DNA from: Biscogniauxia marginata
Taxonomy: Eukaryota > Ascomycota > Sordariomycetes > Xylariales > Xylariaceae
DNA length: 64,000 bases
Direction: 5' to 3'
Assembly: GCA_022695795.1 (NCBI GenBank)
Contig: MU404181.1
Location: 1-64,000 of the forward strand
The first letter of the stretch is position 1. Every line of letters starts with the position of its first letter. The translations under genes were made by a program, and so were the position numbers. Of the stretch, positions 25,458 through 37,797 are shown one piece after another. The notes below the pieces were generated by a model. That model was not told the DNA's origin. It searched no databases and saw only the letters and a program-made list of their open reading frames with translations.

Positions 25458-25826
25458 TCAAACCTCGCCATCCTCCAATTCGTCGTATAAGTAGTGAGAA
25501 GTAAGTTGGCCATGGGAACCATCTTCGGTCTTGACATCGGCCTCCTTTGTAATGGGCGCATCGAGCTTGCTTTGCTTTGAAGGACCCTCGGCATCGTCAG
25601 GCTGGAGGAGTGCTCCGTAGTGGGCCTTGGCTGTGGCACCGTCCTTGAAGCCGGCTTTGGCGGCCAGCTTCTCCCAGTTGATCTAGATCCATCTTAGCTT
25701 GTATTATAATGCAAGCAGGCTAAAAGGGCGTACCTCTGGTTTTGTGTCGAAGCATTCCTAGACCTTGACGACAGCCATGATGTCACTTGCGGTGATGCGG
25801 TCAGAAATCGTACCCTCGGATGCCAT
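25458..25826 (-). pseudogene. Small Myb/SANT-like protein gene with one nonsense codon
   Basis: Model: complement(join(25458..25682,25734..25826)), 105 residues. The intron of 51 nt runs GTACGC..TCTAG. The first exon has a TAG at 25760-25758 (codon 23) where relatives would be expected to have Trp; one TGG->TAG change in a CpA context on the other strand explains it. The rest reads perfectly: NWEKLAAKAGFKDGATAKAHYGAL in the middle resembles the DNA-binding helix region of small fungal Myb-like proteins, and the tail is acidic (DELEDGEV). Composition is normal. It is either a recently killed gene or an allele with a premature stop; no in-frame ATG follows the stop before the intron. Confidence 0.7.
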
Positions 25827-26393
25827 CTTGTTTCTCGTGTTGGTCTAAATTGTTTGGTTAGGCGACAAGTGGTGCTGGCGGTTTGTGGAATGCTGGTGAG
25901 GACGAATGTGTGTGTATGTATGTATGTAGGTGGTGAAAGATACGGGGATTGAGAGAGGGAAGTTGTAGATTAGATACATGGATACCTGCAAAAACAAGCT
26001 TAGTAAGGCTGAACAAAAAGGTATTATTAACCTTATTTGTCGCTAAAGACCCCGCGCTAAGACCCCCGCAATCCAGACCATCTTCCACCTACCTTAATTT
26101 AGGTTGAACACTAATTCTGTCAGACAACGCATGTATATTTATGATTGTGTATCTATATATGCTCGCAGCTTTAGCATGCGTACACGCGGACTTTGTTGTA
26201 TGTCTACAAGCCGAGGTTTAACCGATATATGGGTCTACATGGATTAGGGTTTTGAAGACAGCACCCCCATTGTCTAACAACAGTATAAGGCTTGGGAAGA
26301 ACACTCAACATTTAATATATACGCGAGCTGTGATTTTTTTTTTTATAAATCTTCAAAAGTTAATTACCTAGGTATATCACTTCGAGTTTCGCT
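25827..26393. other. Intergenic region with GT-rich 5' flank and a dispersed repeat copy
   Basis: Contains the probable 5' leader of the Myb-like gene, with a GTGTGTGTATGTATGTATG run near 25907-25926, and the second copy of the terminal repeat at 26129-26249. Confidence 0.45.
26129..26249 (+). repeat. Terminal repeat, copy 2
   Basis: Matches 22319-22440 (shared GCATGT..TAT, CTATAT, GCATGCGTACACGCGG versus GCACGCGTGCGCGTGG, AGCCGAGGTTT, CCGATATATG). No chromodomain sequence accompanies this copy, so it is a short terminal fragment. Confidence 0.55.
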
Positions 26394-27763
26394 TCACATG
26401 GGAATAAGAGAGTCCTGGCCACGTTCTTTGAACCACCGACCGAGGATATTAGGCCATAACGTGACAAAACCAACAAAGTGGTGCTGGCAATCTGTGCGCT
26501 GACTTAAGGACCTCGGATCATCGAGAAGATCTGACGGGGTCATATCTGGATGGCTAAGATAGAGGTCCCTCATAGAGTAATCTATGATCAAGTGCGTATA
26601 ACCAATGGGAAGAAACGAGCATGACACCCGAAGGGCTTCCTTCCATGCATCCAACGCGGGCTGGTAATCTCTACTTAGATGGTAGCATGTGGCAAGGTCG
26701 ATGAGCCTTGATAACTGGTTGATCTTTTCAAATAGAGAATGACAAAAATAAGGCTCCGTACAGCAGAACAGTCGGCGGCTTTCCTGCAGAGTGGCCAACT
26801 CTACCGTGTTAGTATGCAGGTATAGATATATGTAACGATAAAGGTAAGCGAAAGCTGACGCAAGCTGATACTGGTACTTTACTCTTGGTGATAATTGCAG
26901 GAGCAGGGTTGACTGCAATTTTTCGATCGCCTCGTTGTACCTACCAAGTTCACACAGAATGGCTCCAAGCAGCACAGTAACCCGGCTATTCTGCATAGTC
27001 AGGGACTGAAGCGTATGCAGAGATTCTCCAAAACAACCCTCAAACCGAAGTACCCTGGCGCGTATCAACTGAACCTCTTCATTCTGAATCCTCTGTAGTG
27101 TAGAGCAACTCCTTTACCATGCTGTCGTACTATGTGACAAATGATCAAAAGCAAGCATACGGGTGTTGAAACTAATGCATTCCCGTGCTTGGAGAACTGA
27201 TCTGGCCGTAGAAAGGGCACTGGTGCGATGATCTTCGACAGGAATCACGACTTCACCCCCTGACCATTTACTAGGCGCCTCGTAAAGGTATGCCGCCCAA
27301 ACTTTTCTTAGGCTAAGCTTGGCTCATAAGAAACGTGAATCACATGTCTCATTTTTCAACAAACCTAGTGCCATGGATGCTATAGTGAGCATCTTAGTCT
27401 TCCATGCGTAATCTCGGACGTAGGAAGCCGACAAGCATGCGTCCACAAGCTGCATGATGCATATTGGCTCTAGGTGGCCGAGGATTTGGGGGTCGACAAG
27501 ATAGGATGAAATGTGATCCAGATATGGTACAAGGGCTTCCCTTTTCCCTAAGTAACTGCAAAGAATTAATGGACTTGGCAAAATAATTGCTAGAGCCGCG
27601 ATAGCTAACCTTTTTGGTTCGATGGCCATGTCCTTGGGAAATATGTGACTTATAATCCTGATGCATTCCGCCTTCCACATATCTTCTTGAAGGCGCTTTC
27701 TTAGCTGCTTGAATACGCCAGAGTCCGGCCCTATACCATCACCGACATGTCTAATGAGGATAT
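26394..27763 (-). pseudogene. Decayed helical-repeat (TPR-like) protein gene
   Basis: One minus-strand frame continues from about 27763 to the TAG just before 26394, broken by TGA at 27326-27324 (from CGA) and TAA at 27116-27114 (from CAA); another TGA lies upstream near 27764. Between the stops the protein is continuous, for example KVWAAYLYEAPSKWSGGEV. The C-terminal half has TPR-like helix pairs: VTVLLGAILCELGRYNEAIEK and LATCYHLSRDYQPALDAWKEAL. Such repeats end many fungal NLR/STAND proteins, but no NTPase domain is visible, so parentage is open. The N-terminus is lost. Both interrupting changes are C->T transitions, as RIP would make. Confidence 0.6.
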
Positions 27764-28924
27764 ATCATATGACGAAATCATCCTTTAAAATACTTCGTTA
27801 CGGGCCGCGGACGAGCCTTGCTCACCGAAGTGTTTCGGGTTATCCACAGAATATTATGACATGCTAAATAGGAAAAAGGTAATATAACAAGGCGGCTCTA
27901 TCCCTCTCACACCCCTCCTAGTTCACTAGTTAGAAAATAGCCAGCCATCGCATCCGGTATACAGCGTGGATTCTATCTGTATAATTTTATTCTATTTCCT
28001 TATAATAATATTCGTACAAAAAAATGCTCCCGCATAGTAATATTAACACTAGCCCCCTATATAAACATAATTTTATGATGGTTAAAACTGTTATAAGCGG
28101 CAAATTAGAATGGGTAACAAGCCAACCAGCCACATAAACACTACTCACTGGGCAATAAAAGTTATATTTGATTATCAACAGCTCTCTATATGAACTACCA
28201 TACCGTCACTTTGCACAAAAGTCTTGCCTCTTTCCCAGGCAATCCTGCCTCTTCATCCCGAATGCTAATAATACAGCTTTATGCCGGCGGGGAACGCTTC
28301 CGAGGAACCTGAACAAGCTGACTGTTTATGTTACTGCCTGGTAATGGGTGGGGGCAAGATGGGAGCCGCCACGAGGCATATAGCATGGAATTTTAGGCGA
28401 GGGTGACTATTTAGTTGATGATTTAACTAAAGTGGACCGTCCAACTAGTTAATATCGTGCCCCTCAACCTTGGTCAAATCACGCAGCCGGCCCAGCGCAT
28501 GGTGTGGTATTAATGTGGTGAGGTCCGCTGGCTTGCAATCAGGTGGTGCAGCACGTAGAAATCTCACCAAATACGCACCATATCGGACTCAACACAGACT
28601 TTCGATCGCCCGCCCCAACAAGGTCCCATACCTACGCATCCTGGACCATGTATGAGGATTCCATATGCTACACAACTATCTAGCTTATTGGGTGCCTCGT
28701 TTATGTATTCTAAAACCATACTCTTTACCGCTCATTGTCCAGAAGAATAAATATAGCCCCAAATAAGGTATGTCTAGCCGTCTTAATTGCCGCCTAGATC
28801 CAAAAAAAAAGCAGGAACGGTACTTGGAGTGCTACTTAAGGAAAGAGTATCAAATTTACTCCGCACCTGCGGCCCCCCAGGATTCCTCGACCACCAAAGA
28901 CTTTTTAACCATCTTACTCTCCAC
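27764..28924. other. Intergenic DNA left of chromovirus A
   Basis: An AT-rich stretch (27960-28200) is followed by mixed DNA. Short overlapping open frames at 28470-28655 and 28770-28924 show no family signature. Element A inserted at 28924 within the second of these. Confidence 0.4.
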
Positions 28925-29327
28925 TGTTACGGACCCCAGAATGGAACCACGTGCTGGTCACGTGGTTTGACGAGAGAATCAGTGAATCGCTCCTCTTAGC
29001 AGAGCGATTCGGTGATTCAGTGACTTAGTAAATCGCTCCTCTTAGCAAAGCGATTTAGCGATTTACTTGTTTTAAGGAAAGGAGAAATAAGTATAAATAA
29101 ATTGAAATTTCCTTGTGTATTTAGTTATTTATTCTTTAGCTATTAATTTAAAACTATAATCACTCTTTAATATTATAGTGAAAGTACCTTGAAACCTTTT
29201 TAACGAACATAACATTATAAATTAATTAAATTAATCTTAACTTATTATTACCTTTAAATCAAGAAAACCTAATACGTATTTACTTGTGAAGTTAACTAAC
29301 TAGAAATACATAAGGAGGTTCATTACA
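28925..29327 (+). repeat. 5' LTR of chromovirus A
   Basis: TGTTACGGACCCC .. GAGGTTCATTACA, 403 bp. U3 carries a CACGTG..CACGTG pair and two imperfect copies of an ATCGCTCCTCTTAGCA/GAGCGATT inverted motif (28988-29056). Confidence 0.93.
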
Positions 29328-29737
29328 TTTTAATAGCTCCTTAATCAATGCTTAATATTAATTCAGGAAAAGGGACTTTTAATTAAATAGTCCCAAGATA
29401 AGCATGCCCCCTAAAACTAGAGGGTAACAAAAAAAGAAACAAGAAAGAAAATAATAATTAATAAGCTCTTAAATAAAAGCTTTAGGTCCTTTTATAATAC
29501 AATAAAAGGATTTAAAAGAACCAACACAAAAATTAATTATAGTTACAACTAAAAAAGAGTCACAAGAAGACACCTTAAAAGCTTAGCACGAAAAGTCATC
29601 TAAGGAAGAAGAAAAGGAAAAAGAAAAAACACCTAAAAAAAAAAAAAATAAGCAAAATAACCCTTACCTCCTAAAAACAAACAACCGAAACTATCTTTAA
29701 ATAATAATAACTTAATAACTTAAACGACAAAAATAAT

Positions 29738-32700
29738 ATGATAACCCCCGACGTGAAAGGTTTCAAACTAATTACACCTAGTAAATATAATGGGTTAAAC
29801 GATTTAAAAGGATTTCTAATCCAAGCCGGAACCTATTTACGGTTCTATTATAAAACGATTACCACTAAAGAATAAAAGGTTTTTACGATATCCTAGCTCC
29901 TCGTCGAAACCGCTTTAACCTGGTTCTAACCAGTGTTAAAAAATCATCTAGAAAATGGATTAAACGCCTAAAAAAACACGAAAAAAGTCTTCAAGAATTA
30001 TAAGGAGTTTAAAAAATAACTTAGGTCTATATTTGGTAATCTAATCCTTAAATAATAAACTAAAGTTTAACTTTATAAATTACGATAAAACAAGAAAGCT
30101 TTAAATTACGTTATTAAGTTTAAGAAACTCGTAAGCCAGTTATAACTACTTATTAAAAGCCTATATTACTTATTTTATTAAGGATTAAAGAACTATATAA
30201 AGAATGAGTTATATAAAATAAACCTATATAAAGAAAGAAACCTAGAAAAGTTTAATAACTATATTATAATAGTAATTACCATTAATAATAAAAACTTCGA
30301 ACGGTACCTTAAAAAGAAAAAGACGATATAACGAAAGAATGGCGATTAATTAAAAAGAGGAAATCATAAAAGCGGTGCCGAAACCAGGAAAAGCATTAAA
30401 ACCAAGTTAAACCTCATTAAAATTAACGTTATTTAAAAGGAACAAAAGAAACGAGATAAATCAACTATTAAGTATTTTAACTATAAAAAGAAAGAACATT
30501 ATAAAAACGAGTGCTGAAATCCTAAAAAATAGGAACTAAGAATAAAAGGGATTCTTTAACCCGAGAAAAAAGCCGCCGAAATAAGGATTCAATTCGAAAA
30601 CAACAAAGAAATAAACCAAGTGTTTATTATTAGCATTATTAAAACAAAGAAAAACGAGGAGGCCCTTATAAAAGGAGTTTATAGATCTTATTAAGTCAAC
30701 TGTAAAGACTACTTAAAAGATAACCACTTATATTTAAGATATCTTATACTAAAACAAGTTAAATAAAAATATAACGAAAGCGAATTACCATATAAATACG
30801 ATAACTATAAACTAAAATACGACTTAGGAATTAAGTTAAACTATAATAATTTACATTAAAGCCATTATAATAACGACAAATACGAAACCTACTAAAGAAG
30901 AAGTTAACATAATAACTTAAATGGAAGGTTTTATATAAATAATAATTACGATATTTATTAAAGCTTAAAAAAACATATATCGTTACATTAAAGCTTTTAT
31001 ATTAATAACGCTTATTAAATACATAAAAGTTTTAAAGATAAAACCGGTTATTATCCTTAAAAACCAGAAAATAATAACACGAAAGAAAATGAGTGTATTT
31101 ATAATAACATCCCACGATAGCCACATTTTCCTCGAGCATATTATCTTCACCCCGGTTCTGAAAGAAATAACGAAGTAATTATTAAAGGTTATATATATTA
31201 TACCTTAATACCATGCGACGTACATGATTTACTCGAAGCAGGTTTCGAAAAAAACGAGATTAAAAAAGAATTATAGGAATTATAAAAAGGACTACATTTT
31301 CCATAATAACTCGAAAAACGAATTAAATACGACACTAATTTATTCGGCTTTATAAAAAAGCACTTAATAAAACAATAAGTAGAAACACGTGCGACTAAAT
31401 AAGGCTATAAACGAATCATTAAAATATACCTCAAAAAAAAAGGAAAACTTTTAAAAATCAATATAAACCTAAGGGGAAATATCGAGATACCTTTAATAAG
31501 CAAACTTAAGAATTATTCTTTTTATTTAAAGATAATTTAGAACTTTAAAAAATTCCGAGTTAATAAAATAAACTTAAGTTATAAAAAGGCTCTCGAAAAA
31601 GAATTAAAGTTTTAATATATAAGGTTCTACATAAAAGATAAACCTTTTACCCTTTATTACGTAAAGGGTAATTAAAGAAACTATTTAAATAATAATTACT
31701 AAAAACACGCTCCTATAAAAACCCAAGAATAAAAGGATATCTGAATTATAACAACTCAAAAAAACCCAAAAGAGAAGGGACATGAAAAACCAAAAAACGG
31801 CAAAGGCTTTCGCTAGTAAGGCAGCGAGAAGCCATGAATAGCAAGTCTTTGTATGAAGTCCAGTCGAGACTTAATAATATCATTAAAACTAGAATTAAGC
31901 ATAATAAAAGGGAATATAAAGCCCTTATAAACTCAAGAGCAAATAAAAGCTATATCTTAACTAAGATAGCTTAAAAAAATAAAATACTATAAATATATAA
32001 ATAAAGTTTATATTAATTATAGAACTTTAAAAGATACATATTTAGTTACAAAAATAACAAAGTACTAAGAAAGATAATCCTTTTTTCGGTAACTATTTAA
32101 GGACACCTCGAGTAAGTCACTTTTAATATTATATATATATTAAATCACGATATAATACTAAAGATAAATTAGCTTAAAAGAAGTAATCCACGAATAAATT
32201 TTAAGATAAACACGCTTTATTAAGATTAAAAACAAGAGGAGTTAACTATTACAGGTTACGAGATAAGTATCGTAAGTAACTCTAGAAAAATGAATATAAA
32301 AACGAAATATATTGCTTATATAATTTAAGTAACCAAGCCTGAAAATCTAACAAAAAGAGTACCGCGTAAATACCTCCGTTTTTATAAATTATTTAGAGAT
32401 AAAACAAAAGAAGAATTATTAGAATATAGTTAGTGGGATTATTAAATCCACTTTAAAGAAAGAAAATAATTAAAATTATTTCTAGTATATTTTATAAATT
32501 AGGAAAAATAAAGAGCATTATAAAAAGGAATTTAGGAGGATCTCGATAAAGGATATATTCGAGAGTTAAAATCCTTGTTAAGATACCTAGTAATTATGGT
32601 ACCTAAAGTCGACAAAAACGGGAAGTAACGTGTCGATAAAGAAGGAAACCTAATATAGCGACGAGTAATTAACTACCGACACTTTAATAAAATAACCAAG

Positions 32701-35340
32701 AAAAACGGGTATTTATTACCACTAATAAAACTCATAAAAGAATAAATTAATAAAATCTAAATCTTTATAACATTAAACCTTCGTAATAAATATTATATAA
32801 TTAAAATAGCTAAAAAACATAAATAATATATAGCTTTCTAAATAATATATAAATATTATAAGTATAAAGTTATACTATTTAGACTTATTAACGCACTTGT
32901 TATATTTTAACATATAATTATAATAGTTTTTTGTAAGTTTCTGGATAAATTTGTATTTATTTATTTGGACGATATCTTAATTTACTTAAAAAACGAGAAA
33001 GAGCATAAAAAATATATAAAGCAAGTGTTAAAAACCTTGGAAAAGGCGAACCTACTTATTTATTCGACTAAAAGTAAATAGTATATTAAAAAACTAAACT
33101 ATTCAAGGTTTATAATAAGTCTAGGAGAAATTCGCATTTAAAAAGGAAAAATAGCAATAATTAAGAATTAGCTAGAACCTAAGAGTATTATAAATGTACG
33201 CGCATTTTTTGGCTTTATTAATTATGTTAAATAACTTATTAAAGATTTCGGGCGTATCGTTAAACTATTAATAAAACTAATTACCTTAACGAAAACAAGA
33301 AAGGCTTTCCATTTCATTAAAGAAGCTAAGCAGGCTTTTCAGTAACTAAAAAAAGTTGTAACTAGTGAGGTTATATATAAACTTCTAAACGAAAATAAAA
33401 AGAAATGACTAAAGACAAACGCTTTAAATTTCTCTATTAAAGCAGTTTTAAAGTAATTAAAAAATAATGGGAAATAGTACTTAATCGCATACCTATTTAA
33501 AGCACTATATAGTATTAAATTAAATTATTAAATTTATAACAAGGAACTATTAATAGTTATTAAAGCACTAAAGAAATGAGAATTATAACTTAATAAAACC
33601 AAAAAACCTATCGATATTTATTTAAACTATAAAAACCTTACACGATTCATAACAATATAAACACTTAATTAGAGACACAAGCGTTAAATGATTTTCTTAT
33701 TTAAGTTTAATTTTAAAATTTAGTACATTAAAAAAAAGAAAATATCTAAATAGATCTTCTTAATAAAAAGGGAGATTATAAATCAAAAATCAACAAAAGA
33801 GATATTTAAATATTTAAATAACAAAATAACGAATTAGTTATATTAACTTATATGCGAATTAACATAGGAAACTAAAAATAACGTTTCAAGGAAAATTACA
33901 ATTAAAGGGAAAAACAATTACAGTCTTAACAAGGATCTAGCGACAAACTTCTCTCGTACAAAGAAAAGGTATATGTATTAAAACGAGTACAGGACAAATT
34001 CGTCAAAAAATTTCACAAATATCCTTTACACGGCCACCAAGGGATTTTTAAAACAATAAAACGACTTTAAAAAGAATTCGACTTTTTAGGAATACGATAA
34101 ATAATTAAAAGAATTATAAAGAATTATAACATTTATAATAAGGCTAAAGCATCACAATATAAACCATACGGATTATTATAACTAACCTAAATACCTAATA
34201 AAGCATGGCATATAATTACATGGGATTTCATAATGAAACTCTTAAAGTTAAAAGATCCTACTATAAGAATACCTTATAATAACATATAAGTAATCGTTAA
34301 TAAACTCACGAAATATGCTTATTTCTTATTATTTAACAAATTAAGCATAATAAAATAATTAGTTTTTAATTTCCTAAAAAAGTATATTAATAAATATGAG
34401 TTATTAAAACGCGTTGTTTTAAATAAAGACAAATTATTTACATCAAAATTTTGAACTAGCTTAATAAAACGAATAAGAATTAAATAAAAGTTATTTATAA
34501 TATATTATCCCTAAATAAACAAATAAACAAAGAAATTAAACTAAATAATAAAACAATATTTATAAAGTTATATTAACTAAGAAATAAACAACTAAGTAGA
34601 ATTGTTACTAATAGCCTAAATAGCATATAACACTTCGGTTAACGAGGACATGAAAATGTCACCACACGAGGCAGTATACAGGCAAAAAGCGGAAGTCCAA
34701 AGACAACCAATCAAACTCACGAAAACACCAAAAGTAAAAATACTATCTAAAAAAGTCTAGGCAGTATAACAATAGCTACAAAAAGAATTACAGTTCATTT
34801 AAAATAAAATAACAAAATACTATAATAAAAAAAGAATTAAAAGATTAATTCTTAAAAGAGAAAACATGGTTTATTTACTTCGCTAACGACAAGGCGTAAC
34901 ATTAAAAACACCCTAAATTAAAACAAAGCGACCTAACAAAAAACTTAAATTTAAGAAATTAAAACCATATAAGATTAAGAAGGTTATTTCGAAAGTTAAC
35001 TATAAACTAGCACTACTAAAAGGATTTAAAATATTTTTTGTATTTTATATTTCGCTTTTAAAACCAGCATTAAATAACGCCATACTAAAAAATCAACTAG
35101 AATTTAAAGAAAACCCTAATAAGTACGAAGTAAAAAAGATACTGGATTTAAAACGAGTTAAAGGTTAGTTATAGTATTTTATTAAGTAGGAGGGCTACCC
35201 ACCGGAAAAGAACACTTAGGAACTACTTAAGCATTTAAAGAACTTAATAGAAGAAGTTAAAGATTTTTATTGTTAGAACCTAGACCGGTTAAGAAAGCTT
35301 GAACATCGAAATCTAAATTTTATTGATTAAAGAAAGAGGA
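29738..35340 (+). pseudogene. gag-pol of chromovirus A
   Basis: A candidate gag ATG at 29738 is in frame with the zinc knuckle at 30473-30514, whose C-x2-C-x4-H-x4-C pattern now reads Y-x2-Y-x4-H-x4-C through TGT->TAT changes. The retropepsin site DSGA reads NSRA (31930-31941, G->A changes). Reverse transcriptase keeps FIYLDDILIY, with YLDD at 32962-32973. The integrase N-terminal zinc region shows HGHQGIFKT near 34030. The chromodomain (35124-35243) keeps YEVKKILDL and EGYPPEKNT with two Trp->TAG. Protease and RT share a frame; gag is offset from them by two bases and the chromodomain differs again, so frameshifts or indels separate them. Chromodomains in this element class guide integration to heterochromatin. 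Confidence 0.9.
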
Positions 35341-35367
35341 AGAAAAGGTCTCAAAAGCAGGTAGGTT

Positions 35368-35898
35368 TTATGCAAGTTTAGACTGACGCCGCTCTCCCTC
35401 CCTGCGCTGTAGTTCTTTAGTAAAACGCCTTTGTTTTTTTTCCTCGCGCTTAATACGCTCTAGCTCTTTAATGGAGTTAAGACCTCGAAAAATCATTTTT
35501 TATAGTTTACTTGACCATAACCGATGTTCAGTACACAGACGGCGTATGTAGTTCATTTCTTCCTTGGTAGTTAGTTATGTAACTTAGTAATAAGACTTCG
35601 CCGCTTTTAACTTAGTTTTAACTTTTTAAAATTGTTCTATAATTTTAGTTATATTTTTACGCGTAATTTTAAATATGTTATAACGAGTTCAATTTAGTTA
35701 AATATATTTAACATAACAGTCGAAATCTTTAAAAGTTATATACTCCTTTTTAAAACGTTTATAATGAGAATAAGTTATCTCCTTTTTTCCGTTTAAAGCA
35801 ATAAATTTTAAAAGAGCAACCTTATTTTCTATTTATTTCTCGACACGCCATAAGTAATTAAAAACTTCTTTTCGAGCCTTAATTATGCGATAAGACAT
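35368..35898 (-). pseudogene. Antisense accessory ORF of chromovirus A: Zn2Cys6-like motif plus charged tail
   Basis: Starts ATG at 35898 and ends TAA at 35368-35370: 177 codons opposite to and tail-to-tail with pol, between chromodomain and 3' LTR. It has seven internal stops, each one transition from Gln, Arg or Trp. It begins MSYRIIKARKEV. The six cluster positions read Y-x2-Y-x6-Y-x8-Y-x2-Y-x7-Y, that is Cys->Tyr at every ligand, with basic residues between the second and third (KRFKKE). Then NITKIIEQF and, near the end, LNSIKELERIKREEKKQRR, a charged probable coiled coil. Homologues in C and G share these landmarks at protein level despite divergent DNA, which implies past selection on this strand. 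The name is unknown; a Zn(II)2Cys6-type DNA-binding role is an inference from spacing. Confidence 0.75.
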
Positions 35899-36007
35899 GA
35901 TAAAGGAAAAAAAGTGAAGTAACTTAAAAAAAACAACAAATGAGAAAAAAAAACAATAAAGCCCTCTTTTTATTTTTAGGATAAAGATCCTTAGAGAGGA
36001 AGAATAA

Positions 36008-36410
36008 TATTACGGACCCCAGAATAAAACCACGTGCTGGTTACGTGGTTTAACGAGAGAATTAGTAAATCGCTTTTTTTAATAAAACGATTTAATGATT
36101 TAATGACTTAGTAAATCGCTCTTTTTAGCAAAGCGATTTAGCGATTCACTTGTTTTAAAAAAAGGAGAAATAAGTATAAGTAAATTGGAATTTCTTTGTG
36201 TATTTAGTTATTCATTTTTTAGTTATTAATTTAAGACTATAGTTACTTTTTAATATTATAATGAGAGTACCTTAAAACCTCTTTAACGAACATAATATTA
36301 TGAATTAATTAAATTAATTTTAACCTATTATTATCTTTAAATCAGGAAAACCTAGTACGTACTTACTTGTGAAGTCAGCTAACTAGGAATACACAGGGAG
36401 GTTCGTCACA
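36008..36410 (+). repeat. 3' LTR of chromovirus A
   Basis: TATTACGGACCCC (TG->TA) .. GAGGTTCGTCACA, 403 bp, same length as the 5' LTR. The two differ only by apparent transitions wherever compared by eye. Confidence 0.93.
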
Positions 36411-37266
36411 TCCATGGCTACGCTCGAAAAATAGCATTAAAATGGCTAATGTCGCGTATTTAGAGGTTTCGTAACGTCGAGAAATGGTTTATACGTAAAA
36501 ACGCGAACAAGATACAAGATTTAAATTCATAATATCTTAAAATATTATACTTAATATAATTATAGGAAAATACTTATACGAACCGATATAATTATAACAA
36601 AAGAACCTGCCTTATTAAGAGCTTATATAGTTATTAAAAGCGTCTTTGCGAAATATGTATAAACTATATATACGTGTACTCGTCTTATTATTTTGTCTAT
36701 TTTTTATCTCGTTATTTAAAGAGACGTTTTAAGAATTAAGCTTCGTTATTTACATGATACGTCGAGGTCTAGAAAAATAATTACGCTGCTTTTAGTATCG
36801 TTAATAAGTTAAATAAGAAATCCTTATAACTACTTCTTATAACGCGACCTTAGCTTATTTAAATTTTTCTTTTAAGTGTTAGTAATTTATACGTATAACT
36901 ATATATATAGCTTTTCGTTAGCCGTTCTTTATAAACTCATATTTCCTCCCTTTTTTACTATTATCATTATTTAAGAGTTGCTTCGTCTTATATCTTTATA
37001 TTTAAGCATAACTATTATTCTCGGTTTAATTAAAGCCGATTAAAAAGACTTATTTATTTATTAGCCTTATTTAATAACTCTCCATTTTACTACTATTATA
37101 TTTAACGAGAATATTATTATTATTTAAGCTAATACATTTTTAGTTATTAATATGTATTTTCGATTTATTATTATTAACTTGCTAACGTTATATAGCTAAA
37201 CCACATCGCTATGGACCTGGCGGGAATGCTAAATAGACCTTCGACATTAATAAATTCTCGAAGGAC
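36411..37266. other. AT-rich flank of chromovirus A, no gene
   Basis: RIP-like composition. A protein-like but stop-filled frame near 36560-36660 suggests an older repeat into which A inserted; it is unassignable. Confidence 0.4.
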
Positions 37267-37633
37267 TGTGACGAACCTCCCTGTGTGTTCCTAGTCAGCT
37301 GACTTCACAGGTGAGTACGTACTAGGTTTTCTTGATTTGAAGGTAATAGTGGATTAAGATTGGTTCAAGTGATTCATAATGTCTTATCCGTCAGAGAGAT
37401 TTCAAGGTACTCTCACTATAGTATCAAGGAGTGACTGTAGTCTTAGATTGATAGCTAAGGAACTTAGAAATGAATGACTAGATACAGAGGAAATTTCAGT
37501 CTACTTATACTTCTTTTTCTTTCACACTTCCTGTAGCTCCCTATACTTGATCTTGTGATCTCGCAGCGATCCCGAGATCACCAAAAGGACACCACGTGAC
37601 CTTAGGTCACGTGATCAAAACAGGGTTGTAACA
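37267..37633 (-). repeat. Solo LTR with perfect TSD, little mutated
   Basis: 367 bp, TGTGACGAACCTCC .. GGGTTGTAACA, flanked by aggac on both sides (37262-37266, 37634-37638). U3 contains CACGTGACCTTAGGTCACGTG, a 21-bp near-palindrome with two CACGTG cores (about 37593-37613). Base composition is near normal, so this is a young copy or one that escaped RIP. Confidence 0.93.
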
Positions 37634-37797
37634 AGGACCTAATCGTCGCGACACTAAGTAGTGGTTTTGTCGCAGCCGTAGCAAAGTACCAGAACTTGGA
37701 CCAAACGAACCCGGTCGCATATTAGGGTGTGACTGGTTGTTACGTGACTTCTGCTGCTGTGGCAATTTTTAAACAGCATGGAATCATTTAAGAGAGC

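Larger units (their letters stand above)
28925..36410 (+). mobile_element. Chromovirus A: structurally complete Ty3/gypsy LTR retrotransposon, RIP-degraded
   Basis: 7486 bp with 403-bp LTRs at both ends (28925-29327, 36008-36410). The target duplication is tccac (28920-28924) versus tccat (36411-36415), differing by one C->T. Internal order: gag with zinc knuckle, protease, reverse transcriptase, RNase H, integrase, chromodomain, then an accessory frame on the opposite strand and a polypurine tract (gagaggaagaataa, about 35994-36007). No frame is intact. The leftmost 70-80 bp of the 5' LTR is nearly unmutated (CCACGTGCTGGTCACGTGG), whereas the rest is strongly AT-shifted. The primer-binding site after the 5' LTR (TTTTAATAGCTCCTTAATC) is not one I can assign to a tRNA. 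Confidence 0.95.
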
